Assembly: GCF_044003965.1 (NCBI RefSeq)
Contig: NZ_JBAWKC010000002.1
Span: 496,001-560,000 of the forward strand
Direction: 5' to 3'
From: Yeosuana aquiaggeris
GTDB taxonomy: Bacteria; Bacteroidota; Bacteroidia; Flavobacteriales; Flavobacteriaceae
Length of the DNA stretch: 64,000 nt
Shown here: piece after piece, positions 54,101-62,803 of the stretch
Layout of the letters: every line of letters starts with the position of its first letter
Numbering within the stretch: position 1 is the stretch's first letter
Translations under genes and position numbers: made by a program
Notes under the pieces: model-generated
The model's input: the letters and a program-made list of their open reading frames with translations, nothing else
Databases searched by the model: none
What the model was told of the DNA's origin: nothing

Positions 54101-55207
54101 TTGAACTCCATAATAAAGGTAATCATCATCTAACATCAGGGTGCTAATGTTTATGTTTTGCAGAAGTTTAGTTGAACCTTCAAAAGGAATGCTATTAAAT
54201 TTTTTTTGCGAAAGATTCGCATAACAAAGCCCTTGACGGTTGCCGATCCATAAGGTGTTCGTGTTATCTAAAAAGAGTGATAAAACGGTATTGCTTAACA
54301 AACTTCGCTCTTCAAAAAAACTTGAAGTATAATTTTTATCAATTTCATAATTAGAGACATCTACTTTAAAAAGTCCGGAATTTAAGGTCCCAATCCAAAT
54401 ATTACCATCATTAGATGTACAAAGTGAAGTAATGACATTTTCAGAAAATGTTTCAATTTCATCTACGACTATAGTGTTATCTTGATGTTTTATTACAATT
54501 AAGCTTCTGTAGCCACCCGCCAGTATATTATGGTTTTTATCTTCAATTAAATCAGAATATTGTTCGTTCTCTATTTCATTAAGTTGAGTGCAATTATTGT
54601 TTTTCCACACCCATATGCCCGTGTTTGTTGCAAAGTAAAAAGAGTTGTTTGTAGTTATTAAAATCTTATTAATGCTTAAACCGGTTAAAGGAAGTTGAAC
54701 GATTTCTGTTGTTGGTTTTTCTTCATCATCAATTATTTTGAGTAAACCATTCCCTGTCGCGATATATATATCACCATTAACATTTTCAGAAATATCATTT
54801 ATTAGGTTAAATCCTGGAGGCGTATTGACCCTTACAAATTTTTCTGTTAGTAAAGAATAGTAATTCAGCCCATTGCCGTCAGTACCAATCCATATTCTTT
54901 TCTTGGAGTCTTCAAATAAACAAATTATTCGATTACTTGATAGGCTTTCAATGTCTCCCGTTTTATGTGAAAAATTTAATACTTTAAAACCATCGTATCT
55001 GTTCAAACCGTCATAAGTTCCCACCCAAATAAAACCAAAACTATCTTGTATTATACAACTTACATCGTGCTGGGTAAGTCCATTGTTTACTGTTAGGGTT
55101 TTAAATTGTAACTCTTGTGCATGTAAATAATTATGAAAAGTAAAGGCATGCATGTAAAAAAATAGCCATAATATCAGAATACGGTGGTTTTCCTTTAATG
55201 TTTTCAT
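51182..55207 (-). CDS. hybrid two-component system regulator (HTCS) of the PUL
   Basis: The 1341-residue single-chain sensor-regulator starts with a signal or anchor (ILWLFFYMHAFTFHNYLHAQ). About 14 Reg_prop blades span 40-690, followed by a Y_Y_Y domain (about 700-765) and a membrane helix (WAYFFYVALISGVILSFIFF, near 780-800). HisKA has FFTDVAHEFKTPLSLIIGPL; HATPase has LLSNAFKFTPKK, DSGKGIP and SSSGIGLHLS. A receiver follows (IIEDDHDLR, phospho-Asp in DIIISDIMMPEIDG), and an AraC-type double HTH at the C-terminus. It senses a glycan breakdown product in the periplasm and activates the divergent susCD operon. All key residues are intact. Confidence 0.95.
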   Translation of the reverse strand: MKTLKENHRILILWLFFYMHAFTFHNYLHAQELQFKTLTVNNGLTQHDVSCIIQDSFGFIWVGTYDGLNRYDGFKVLNFSHKTGDIESLSSNRIICLFEDSKKRIWIGTDGNGLNYYSLLTEKFVRVNTPPGFNLINDISENVNGDIYIATGNGLLKIIDDEEKPTTEIVQLPLTGLSINKILITTNNSFYFATNTGIWVWKNNNCTQLNEIENEQYSDLIEDKNHNILAGGYRSLIVIKHQDNTIVVDEIETFSENVITSLCTSNDGNIWIGTLNSGLFKVDVSNYEIDKNYTSSFFEERSLLSNTVLSLFLDNTNTLWIGNRQGLCYANLSQKKFNSIPFEGSTKLLQNINISTLMLDDDYLYYGVQNEGCFQYSFKNKNTQRINTEVNFDPLYLTKIKETVFIGSDLGLFLKDKKDLSLRQDKLITRHDPIFPLEVSSICEDGNSHIYFGSFSGLIVRNGDNTDWIHYLYPQTEILRGKRIFSLLYDKDASCIWIGTISDGLYKLNLTSEGHFISLEVYNESMQNSYHITNNTIWCFLKSKDGTLWIGTDAGLLRKPIDSNKISQISIDGIVNRKIMGILEDERGNLWLTNSQGLIRFDMDKNNVRRYTYKDGLQSSTFTEAVGKDEDGKLFFGSIHGINYFDPIEITDNPYKTDVAISDFKIHNISISPEKSYFGQKVLQKSINLTKELTLNYKQNNFLFEFAGTNYANASENMFKYKLDGYDKEWIHIVGNHQFATYSNLKQGSYTFNVEAANNDGVWSGNPKKIIIRILPAPWFSIWAYFFYVALISGVILSFIFFLNNRQKLKHELELENIQHNKDQEINELKLTFFTDVAHEFKTPLSLIIGPLNDLMESTLSKEHRDFCFQIVKRNTKRMMFLVNQLLDFRKVNANLNILKVSYNDLADFTQETTKAFLWQAKREEINLNVITPDSFECFFDKDVIEKVLYNLLSNAFKFTPKKGIIEIELKPIWKKNRKIASIIIKDSGKGIPDKEKIRVFERFVHGKDRSSSGIGLHLSYQLVRAHKGDINVTDSNYGGAEFIVTIPVSENDYENNELSQAIKSINSFSDVSIEFDEPKKESSEKRESILIIEDDHDLRAYLKNSLKSHYTILEASNGLEGIKQAVNHLPDIIISDIMMPEIDGIEMCKELKKNIKTSHIPILLLTAKTAEEHIKIGLEAGAWDYITKPFNTSSLHQKIVNILNTRNKFREFLITQNITIEVKKHYSPYDQKLITKISKIIEDNISSPEFSTKDFAAEIGLSRMQLHRKLKALLGQTTTSFINNIKMQYATKMFDEGCDRIQEAMEAVGINSYAHFNLLFKKHIGKTATKYIADKGLKQT

Positions 55208-55340
55208 TTTAATATTGTGACTAAACTGGTGTATTTATAAAAAGGATAGGAGTTTCCCAACCATATTTTATAAAGATAAAAGATAGTTGTTTAACAAAAC
55301 TAAAAAAAAGGTTTGAAAAATTGTTCGGAGAAACAATAGA

Positions 55341-55369
55341 TGTTACATCTAATACTCAAAATGTTACAT
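55341..55369. promoter_or_regulatory. TGTTACAT pair near the HTCS gene (predicted operator)
   Basis: TGTTACAT at 55341-55348 and 55362-55369, start to start 21 bp. It lies 134 bp upstream of the HTCS start codon, so autoregulation is possible. Confidence 0.6.
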
Positions 55370-55465
55370 ATCAGTAAAACTTAGATTCAGAAATACTCAC
55401 ACCCATTAATTAGTATAAAATCCAATATTTATTACGAAGATGATAATTTTGTAAAAATGCAATAT

Positions 55466-55494
55466 TGTTACATATTTTCTCAAGGATGTTACAT
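55466..55494. promoter_or_regulatory. TGTTACAT pair at the sus-operon promoter (predicted operator)
   Basis: TGTTACAT at 55466-55473 and 55487-55494, again 21 bp apart, ending 30 bp upstream of the TAACTTTG -7 box. The spacing suits a dimeric AraC-type activator on one face of the helix. Confidence 0.65.
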
Positions 55495-55523
55495 TACTGA
55501 TAATGGCCTCATAACAAAACATT

Positions 55524-55531
55524 TAACTTTG
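55524..55531 (+). promoter_or_regulatory. -7 box of the PKD-susCD operon
   Basis: TAACTTTG fits TAnnTTTG and lies 86 bp upstream of the PKD lipoprotein start. No -33 TTG is apparent, in keeping with an activator-dependent promoter. Confidence 0.6.
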
Positions 55532-55617
55532 TTTATCAATATTAGGTAATCAGTGAAAACATTTTTTTTCATTCATTCTAGTATTACCAATTAAAACTAA
55601 AACTAAATTATGGCTTT

Positions 55618-56754
55618 ATGAAAAAATTATTATTAAGGTACAATCCGTTAGTGTATTTACTTTTTACTTTATTGGGATTCTTGGTATTTACTTCATGCGA
55701 TAAAGATGACGAAAATATCCAGAGTGTAAAAAAAGAATTATTGGCAACAGCTTCCTCTCAAACAACAGTAGCAGATGGAGGTACTGTTAAATTTATTGAT
55801 CTATCTCTTGGAGTTAAGAATAGACTATGGACTTTTCCAGGAGGAACTCCTGCAACTTCAGACAAACCTGAAATTGAAGTTGTTTTCTCAGAAGAAGGAG
55901 ATGTCATAGCTACTCTGGAAATTGAGTATGTTGATGGAAGTAAAGAATCAATGGAATTTCCTATTAAAGTATTTCCTGTGCTGATAGCAGATTTTAGTCC
56001 ATCAGCTACTAGAATAAAAGTAGGTGAATCTGTAACATTTACTGATACTTCAGTCGGAGTACCTACTAGTTGGAGTTGGGAGTTTGAAGGAGGTACACCT
56101 GCTACATCTACAGAGCAAAATCCAACTGTTCAATTTAATGTAAATAACCCTACAACTATTAAGCTTACAATAACTAGAGCTGAGGATGGAAGCAGTTCAG
56201 AAGTAGAAAAAGTAATACAAGTTGGGCCTCCTGAACTATGCTTGAATGGTGATTTTGAAACCGGTACTGTGGTTGATTGGCAAACATGGAATGGATCTCC
56301 ATTTCCTTATACGGCACAAGCTGGTGGGGCAAATGGAACTAATTATACTTCAATAGTTAACTTTGAAGGTGTTTGGGGCTGGGGACAAATTATTAGTCGT
56401 GATTTTCCAAATAACAAGATAGCTATAGAAAATGGAAAGGATTATACTTTGAGTATGTATGTTAAGGCTGATGCACCAATAAGATTAGATACTTTTCGGG
56501 GTGTCAATCATTTACCTACATGGAGTGCGGCCTTCCCGGCTGGAGGCACAGAAGAAGGTTATTCAGAGTATTACCCAATTTCAGGGACTTCACTTCCATA
56601 TGCAATTACCACTAGTTGGACAAAAGTTTCTATTGTAATCCGTATTCCTGATGATGGAAATACCAGAACCAACTTTTTCCCCGATATTATTTTAGGAGGA
56701 GCTGTTAATAGCAAAGTTTACATTGATGAAATATCTGTGAAAATAGTCGAATAG
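55618..56754 (+). CDS. PKD-domain lipoprotein of the PUL, possibly glycan-binding
   Basis: The 378-residue protein has a lipoprotein signal (LGFLVFTSC). Two PKD-like domains span about 40-118 (SLGVKNRLWTFPGGTPATSD) and 120-205 (FTDTSVGVPTSWSWEFEGGT). A C-terminal CBM-like beta-sandwich follows (LCLNGDFETGTVVDWQTWNG). It precedes susC by 31 bp and is the first gene of the operon, taking the place of a surface glycan-binding protein. The ligand is not predictable. A CBM4/9-like fold for the last domain is a guess. Confidence 0.82.
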   Translation: MKKLLLRYNPLVYLLFTLLGFLVFTSCDKDDENIQSVKKELLATASSQTTVADGGTVKFIDLSLGVKNRLWTFPGGTPATSDKPEIEVVFSEEGDVIATLEIEYVDGSKESMEFPIKVFPVLIADFSPSATRIKVGESVTFTDTSVGVPTSWSWEFEGGTPATSTEQNPTVQFNVNNPTTIKLTITRAEDGSSSEVEKVIQVGPPELCLNGDFETGTVVDWQTWNGSPFPYTAQAGGANGTNYTSIVNFEGVWGWGQIISRDFPNNKIAIENGKDYTLSMYVKADAPIRLDTFRGVNHLPTWSAAFPAGGTEEGYSEYYPISGTSLPYAITTSWTKVSIVIRIPDDGNTRTNFFPDIILGGAVNSKVYIDEISVKIVE

Positions 56755-56785
56755 AAAAATTGAAAAAATTCAAAATATAATTATC

Positions 56786-59700
56786 ATGAAAATCAAAACA
56801 ATTAAAAATATATTGTTTGTATTATCAATACTATTTACTAGTATCATTTATTCACAAACAAAAATTACAGGATCAGTTACAGATGAAAATGGGGTGCCAT
56901 TGCCAGGTGTAAATATCTTACTACAAGGATCACAAAAGGGAACAGTTTCTGATTTTAATGGGAATTATTCAATAGAGACCTCTTCCCAAGGAATACTTGA
57001 GTTTTCGTATATTGGATATTTAACTCAGAACGTACAAATAGAAGGTCAAACCACAATTAATATCACTATGCAGCCTTCTTTAGAATCAATTGATGAAGTT
57101 GTTGTCATAGGATATGGCTCGCAGAAACGTAAGGATGTAACAGGATCTGTGGCCTCAATAAACAGCGATGTTTTAGAAGCAAGACCAATTACAAATATTG
57201 AGCAGGCTCTTCAAGGTCAAGCAACAGGCCTGTCTGTTAGTTCAACAGGTGGACAACCAGGAGCTGCAACAAAAATGAACATTAGAGGTATTAGCTCTGT
57301 TAGTGGAAGTTCGCAACCTTTAATTGTTATTGATGGTTTTCCTATTAGCGATGTGGCAACCTCAGGGGGAGGAGGATTAGAAGGATTTAGTGCACAAATG
57401 AGTGCGTTTTCATACATAAATCCTGATGATATTGCCTCAATAGAAGTATTAAAAGATGCATCTGCAACTGCAATTTATGGTAACCGTGGTGCTAATGGAG
57501 TGATTATGATCACTACTAAAAAGGGGAAGAAAACAGGAGAAGCCGGCATAACCTATAGTTCTTACATAGGTATACAAGAGATGAAGAAAAGGATAGATGT
57601 CATGAATTTTAATGATTATACAAAATATGAGCAAACAACCAATCCTAACAACAGGCTTTTTACGGCTCCAGATGGAACGCCTTATACCTTTTCAGATGGA
57701 AACGCTATGAATCTTGATTGGCAAGATGAAATATATAGGACAGGTATGACTCAAAATCATTCTATATCTCTACAAGGAAGGTCAGAAAAAACAAATTATG
57801 CAGTTTCAGCTTCCTATACTCAAGATGAGTCTGTTTTGATAGAAACTAATTTTGAGAAACTTACCAGTCGTCTTTCAATAGATCATCAATTTAGTGACCT
57901 TCTTACAGTAGGAGGTAGTCTTACTTACAGTAATATAGTTAATGAAGGGGTTCCAACTGATGGTCGAGAAGGAACTGCTGCAGGTATTGTAATTGGTGCA
58001 TTATTTCAAAGTCCATTCAAAATGACTAACGATACTCAGGCTTATTTTAGAAGAGCTGGAGTGCCTCAGCAAGAAATTGATAATTTTATAGCGGGAACTT
58101 TAAGTTATCCTGATAATGTAGCTGAAAACACAGCCCTTGACAAGAATATTAACCGAACTATTAGTAATCTTTATGCAGATTTTAAATTGACTGATTGGTT
58201 ATCATTTAAAACTACTTTTGGACTAGATATTTACAATCTTAAAGATCAGCAATTTTATTCCACAAAAACGCCATGGGGTAGTTTAAACAATGGTGTTGCA
58301 GTTGCAGCAAATATTAATGCAAAGAATCTTTTAAGTGAAAATTACTTTACTTTTTCAAAGGCATTTGACAAGCATAGACTTAATGTAGTAACAGGGTTTT
58401 CTTACCAGAAAAATAATAATGAATACAATAGAACGGAAGGAAGAAATTTTCAAAACGAGATTTTAGGCTATAATTCCCTACAGGGAGCGGCAGAATTTTT
58501 AGCCCAATCTTCTGCTGATGAGTTGGTCATGCAATCCTATTTAGCTAGAGGGAATTATTCCTATGATGATCGTTATCTTGCTACCGTATCCTTTCGTAGA
58601 GATGGTACTTCAAGATTTATAAATAATAAATGGGGTAACTTTTACTCAGGTGCTTTGGCATGGAACGTTCATAATGAAGCTTTTCTTAAAGATTCAGAAC
58701 TTATATCAAATTTAAAATTAAGAACAAGTTTTGGACAAGTTGGTAATGCGAGTGTCCCAGTTCAGGGAGCTTTACTTGATCAACAATTTTCAAATTATAC
58801 TTTTAATGGAACTGTAGCTAACGGAGTCAGTCCTCAAAATTTAGAAAATAGAGATCTTACATGGGAAACCACAACACAAATTAATGCAGGTATTGATTTG
58901 GGTCTATTTGATAATGCACTTAATATTACAGCTGACTATTATGTCAAAAACACTACAGATCTCCTATTGCTAACACCTGTATCAATTTCTACTGGTTTTT
59001 CTTCCGGGTGGTTTAATATTGGTGAGATACAAAATAGTGGTTTTGAGTTCTCTATTGATTATGCCTTAAAAACTAATAGTGGCTTTGCTTGGAACACAAA
59101 ATTCAATTTAAGCACTCAAAACAATGAAATCAAGGCTTTAGGTAATGATGGAGAGCCCATTTTTATTGATGTAAATTTTGATGCAATTTCAACTGATGAG
59201 GTTATTTTGCAAGTAGGAGGCTCCATAAATGATCTTTTTGGTTATAAAACCGATGGCATATATTTACCAGGCGATTTTAATCCTGATGGGTCACCAAAGG
59301 ATGGAGTTCCTACCGCAGGAGCAGGTGAACAACCAGGTGACATTAAGTACTTAGATTTAAACAATGACGGTGCAATTGATGGTTTTGACCGTTCTGTCAT
59401 TGGAAATACATTGCCTGATGTTTTTGGTTCTTGGAGTAACAGTTTTTCTTATAAGGGAATTGATTTAGATGTTGTACTTCAATATTCCTCTGGGAATGAC
59501 ATATTTAATGCAACAAATACTCGAATTTCATCATTCCCAGGCGGAGGTGCAAATCAAACATCAAACTGGTTAGATCGATGGACTCCAGATAATCCAAATA
59601 GCACACAATATGCAAGAGTGCCTTCGTTAAGACCAGCAGATTATTTAGTTGAAGATGGCTCATTTATTCGGTTGCAAACAGTAAGATTAGGTTATAATTT

Positions 59701-59911
59701 ACCCTCCAAAATAACTTCGGCACTTAAAATTAAAAGTGCAAAAATATATGTTGCAGGAAATAATTTGGCTGTATTCACAAAATACTCTGGGTATGATCCT
59801 GAAGTTACATCAAACCAAGTTGATTATAGATATCCATTTGTCCAAGGATTTGATTATGGTGGTTTCCCAAGGGCAACAACATATATGATGGGTTTAAACG
59901 TTCAATTCTAA
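56786..59911 (+). CDS. SusC/RagA-type TonB-dependent transporter
   Basis: The 1041-residue protein has a signal peptide ending IIYSQ. A carboxypeptidase-regulatory-like domain (TKITGSVTDENGVPLPGVNI, about 25-95) precedes a TonB box region (SIDEVVVIGYGSQKRKDVTG), a plug (to about 235, ASATAIYGNRGANGVIMITT) and a 22-strand barrel ending YMMGLNVQF with the terminal aromatic. It forms the outer-membrane glycan uptake channel with the SusD encoded 18 bp downstream. Confidence 0.96.
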   Translation: MKIKTIKNILFVLSILFTSIIYSQTKITGSVTDENGVPLPGVNILLQGSQKGTVSDFNGNYSIETSSQGILEFSYIGYLTQNVQIEGQTTINITMQPSLESIDEVVVIGYGSQKRKDVTGSVASINSDVLEARPITNIEQALQGQATGLSVSSTGGQPGAATKMNIRGISSVSGSSQPLIVIDGFPISDVATSGGGGLEGFSAQMSAFSYINPDDIASIEVLKDASATAIYGNRGANGVIMITTKKGKKTGEAGITYSSYIGIQEMKKRIDVMNFNDYTKYEQTTNPNNRLFTAPDGTPYTFSDGNAMNLDWQDEIYRTGMTQNHSISLQGRSEKTNYAVSASYTQDESVLIETNFEKLTSRLSIDHQFSDLLTVGGSLTYSNIVNEGVPTDGREGTAAGIVIGALFQSPFKMTNDTQAYFRRAGVPQQEIDNFIAGTLSYPDNVAENTALDKNINRTISNLYADFKLTDWLSFKTTFGLDIYNLKDQQFYSTKTPWGSLNNGVAVAANINAKNLLSENYFTFSKAFDKHRLNVVTGFSYQKNNNEYNRTEGRNFQNEILGYNSLQGAAEFLAQSSADELVMQSYLARGNYSYDDRYLATVSFRRDGTSRFINNKWGNFYSGALAWNVHNEAFLKDSELISNLKLRTSFGQVGNASVPVQGALLDQQFSNYTFNGTVANGVSPQNLENRDLTWETTTQINAGIDLGLFDNALNITADYYVKNTTDLLLLTPVSISTGFSSGWFNIGEIQNSGFEFSIDYALKTNSGFAWNTKFNLSTQNNEIKALGNDGEPIFIDVNFDAISTDEVILQVGGSINDLFGYKTDGIYLPGDFNPDGSPKDGVPTAGAGEQPGDIKYLDLNNDGAIDGFDRSVIGNTLPDVFGSWSNSFSYKGIDLDVVLQYSSGNDIFNATNTRISSFPGGGANQTSNWLDRWTPDNPNSTQYARVPSLRPADYLVEDGSFIRLQTVRLGYNLPSKITSALKIKSAKIYVAGNNLAVFTKYSGYDPEVTSNQVDYRYPFVQGFDYGGFPRATTYMMGLNVQF

Positions 59912-59929
59912 TAATTAAATTATTTAACT

Positions 59930-61426
59930 ATGAAAAATTTAGTATTATTTATACTTTCAATTATTTTGTTTTCTTCTTGTGAAGATCAACTAGACATTGC
60001 TCCCAAGAGCAATATAGAATTAGGTAATTTCTTTGCAACGACTGAAGATTTTGATTTAGCTCTTACCGGAGCTTATGATCCAATTGCTGTGCACCAGGGC
60101 GATAGAGGTTTTGGTACCTATTTCAAAGGTCTATTGATGATGGGGCGTGCAGGAACTGATGAAATGCTTGTTAATCAAGGGTTTTGGGACGCAACTGGAA
60201 AAGAAATAGGGAATTACACTTTTACTGCCTTTTCTCGCATACCAAGTGCTGTTTGGCAAATGCAATATGTTGGTATATCTAGATGTAATGTGGTAATTAG
60301 TAAAATTAAAAACACTAATGTTACAATGCCTGAGGCAACAAAACAAAGAATTCTTGGAGAAGCAAGTTTTTTAAGAGCATTCTATTATTTCCAACTAGCG
60401 CGTTATTATGGAGGCGTACCCATTATAACTGAAGATACTAATTTGAATGAATTTAAAAATATTAGAAGTTCCTTGGCAGAGACCTATGAAAGGATTATAA
60501 ATGATTTAAAAGTTGCAGAAGCGAACATTCCAGTTATTAATGAACCGGGAAGAGTAACAAAATATGCAGCAAAATCATATTTGGCAAAGGTTTATTTACA
60601 AATGTCTGGTGAGCCCTTAAAAGATGCTACTGCTGCTTCAAAAGCGGCTGCATATGCAAAGGATGTTATTGATAATGGTCCATATGATCTTGAACCAAAC
60701 TATACAGACGTTTTCAAATTGGATCATGAGCATGGAATAGAATATATTTTTAGTGCAGAATACATCGCAACAAATAATGAAGGCGGAGAAGTTGGTACCT
60801 GGGATGGACCTCCTGGAAACTGGACGCATACAATAACCTATTCAATATGTCGCGCAATGCCAGAACTATATAATTCATATGAAGATGGCGACTTGAGGAG
60901 AGATTATAACATTGTAGACTATGTGGTCATTGATGCTGATGGAAATACTCAGCCAACAAATGATGGTTTTTATTACGCTTTTAAATGGAGGCATGATCCA
61001 AATCCAGCAACTCGTGGATATGCTACTGAATGGCAATCTCCGTTTAATTTTCCACTCACTCGTTTTGCCGATGTATTATTAATATATGCCGAAGCTCAAA
61101 CTCGTGCGGATGGAAGCCCTAATTCAGACGCTTATTCAGCAATAAATAGGGTACGTACAAGAGCCGGATTAGGAAATTTAAGCGGACTTTCAGGTCCAGA
61201 TTTTTTACAAACTGTTCTTGATGAAAGAAAGAGGGAACTGTGCTATGAAGGACATCGTTGGGCAGATTTAGTACGATACGGTAAATTAATTGAAGCTGTG
61301 AGAGCATCATCAGAGGGTAATAATATTGCGGCAGCTAATATTAAGGAACATCACGTATTATTTCCCGTACCAGATAGAGAGATTCAAGTTAGTGGTGGTG
61401 ATTTAAAACAAAATCCAGGGTATTAA
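59930..61426 (+). CDS. SusD/RagB family surface glycan-binding lipoprotein
   Basis: The 498-residue protein has a lipoprotein signal (VLFILSIILFSSC). The TPR-like RagB/SusD N-terminal region has GEASFLRAFYYFQLARYYGG VPII, typical of the family, and the SusD C-terminal signature ELCYEGHRWADLVRYGKL. It caps the SusC channel and binds the glycan at the cell surface. A terminator just after it probably lowers expression of downstream genes. Confidence 0.96.
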   Translation: MKNLVLFILSIILFSSCEDQLDIAPKSNIELGNFFATTEDFDLALTGAYDPIAVHQGDRGFGTYFKGLLMMGRAGTDEMLVNQGFWDATGKEIGNYTFTAFSRIPSAVWQMQYVGISRCNVVISKIKNTNVTMPEATKQRILGEASFLRAFYYFQLARYYGGVPIITEDTNLNEFKNIRSSLAETYERIINDLKVAEANIPVINEPGRVTKYAAKSYLAKVYLQMSGEPLKDATAASKAAAYAKDVIDNGPYDLEPNYTDVFKLDHEHGIEYIFSAEYIATNNEGGEVGTWDGPPGNWTHTITYSICRAMPELYNSYEDGDLRRDYNIVDYVVIDADGNTQPTNDGFYYAFKWRHDPNPATRGYATEWQSPFNFPLTRFADVLLIYAEAQTRADGSPNSDAYSAINRVRTRAGLGNLSGLSGPDFLQTVLDERKRELCYEGHRWADLVRYGKLIEAVRASSEGNNIAAANIKEHHVLFPVPDREIQVSGGDLKQNPGY

Positions 61427-61437
61427 GCAAATTAGGC

Positions 61438-61470
61438 AAAAAAAAGGGGATTGAAATATCCCCTTTTTTT
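61438..61470 (+). terminator. terminator/attenuator after susD
   Basis: A8-GGGGA (61438-61450) pairs with TCCCC-T7 (61459-61470) with an 8-nt loop. It sits within the operon and is likely to let only part of transcription reach the enzyme genes. Confidence 0.8.
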
Positions 61471-61507
61471 CAATTAATTCAATAATAAGACATTTAAAAA
61501 TAATTAA

Positions 61508-62773
61508 ATGAAATCCATTTTTTTCTTAATAGTTTTCCTGCTTTTTAATTACTTGACTATTTACGGTCAATGGCAAGTAGAACTCACCGCTGCTGAAGAT
61601 GTAGCTAACCCGGTTAATTACCCGCACATTGCATATTATCCTGATGGACATATATCCGTATTGCCTGATGGGAACGAATATATTATGTTTTGGGCTGAAT
61701 TTGAATCACATCGTTCTGTTGGTTCAACACAATTTGTTGAAGATCAAATTGCGCTCCAACCCAACAATGCTGTATTTGGTAGACGAGGAAACTTTGATAC
61801 GTATGATAACGGTGGTTCATGGTTGATGTCAGTATTTCGAGAACAGAATAATGATTTTATTGGATTTTTCCATGCAGAAGACCATTGGTATCCACATACC
61901 ACCAATGATATTGCATGGAAATCGATAGGTGTAACATACTCCAATGATAAAGGTATAACATGGGAAACAGGTAATCAGATAATAACTAGTGCCACACCAA
62001 AACCAGCGACACCAACTTGGGGTGGAACAGGAGATTGTTGCGTAGTATGGGATCATATAAATAATAGATGGCTATGCTACTATCAAGAGCAGACCATTTC
62101 TATGGCGATTTCAACAGATCCAAAGGGAGCCCCTGGTACCTGGAAAAAATACTACTTTGGAGGATTTACCGAAGATGGACTTGGAGGCAGACAGTCTCCT
62201 TTACCTGGTTTGTCAAGTGCTCCTGGTGGTAACCCCTCTGTTCATTGGAACACATACCTTATGAAATGGGTCATGGTATGGCATGGATGGAATCCAACCA
62301 ATATATATATATCAGTAAGTGCTGATGGAATTGTTTGGGATACTCCAAAAAGTATTATTGTTTCAGAAATAGGTGGTAGGGCTTGGTATCCAACAATAAT
62401 TGGTGATACGGATGTTGAGGCTGGAGAGGTTGCTAAAATCTATTATGCAGATATTGCTCCAGATTTTTCTTATAGAAAATTTAAATCTCGTACTATAACA
62501 TTTTTTGATCCTAATTTAAGTGTTGAAGACAATAAGTTAAAAAATGACTTTTTAATAAGCCCGTGTCCAAGTAATGAAAATATAAAATTAAGTGGATTAC
62601 CCTCAGGGAATAAAGAGATATTTATTTACAATGCGAGTGGTCAATTGGTTTATAAAGAAGCTTTTGAAGGCAGTAATGTTGAAATTAATATAAATAGATT
62701 TGCTTCCGGTTTATATTATGTAAAAGCACAAGTAGGAAATCAATCTATGAATAAACGATTTGTTAAATATTAA
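61508..62773 (+). CDS. secreted beta-propeller protein, putative glycoside hydrolase, with T9SS tail
   Basis: The 421-residue protein has a signal peptide ending LTIYGQ. Residues 25-335 give repeating blades (GVTYSNDKGITWETGNQIIT, DHINNRWLCYYQEQTISMAI, WHGWNPTNIYISVSADGIVW). This looks like a five-bladed propeller of the GH43/GH117/sialidase type. No catalytic triad was confidently assigned. The last 75 residues (KNDFLISPCPSNENIKLSGL, ending VKAQVGNQSMNKRFVKY) form a T9SS type A sorting domain, so it is secreted or surface-attached by type IX secretion. Its position between susD and GH110 argues for a glycan-active role. Confidence 0.7.
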   Translation: MKSIFFLIVFLLFNYLTIYGQWQVELTAAEDVANPVNYPHIAYYPDGHISVLPDGNEYIMFWAEFESHRSVGSTQFVEDQIALQPNNAVFGRRGNFDTYDNGGSWLMSVFREQNNDFIGFFHAEDHWYPHTTNDIAWKSIGVTYSNDKGITWETGNQIITSATPKPATPTWGGTGDCCVVWDHINNRWLCYYQEQTISMAISTDPKGAPGTWKKYYFGGFTEDGLGGRQSPLPGLSSAPGGNPSVHWNTYLMKWVMVWHGWNPTNIYISVSADGIVWDTPKSIIVSEIGGRAWYPTIIGDTDVEAGEVAKIYYADIAPDFSYRKFKSRTITFFDPNLSVEDNKLKNDFLISPCPSNENIKLSGLPSGNKEIFIYNASGQLVYKEAFEGSNVEININRFASGLYYVKAQVGNQSMNKRFVKY

Positions 62774-62803
62774 TTTTTCAATTATCAATTAAAAATCGCT
62801 AGA

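Noticed and set aside
55208..55617. A riboswitch or small RNA in the 410-bp gap of the PUL
   Set aside because: No stable multi-helix fold with a terminator was recognised; the TGTTACAT pairs and the -7 box explain the gap better.
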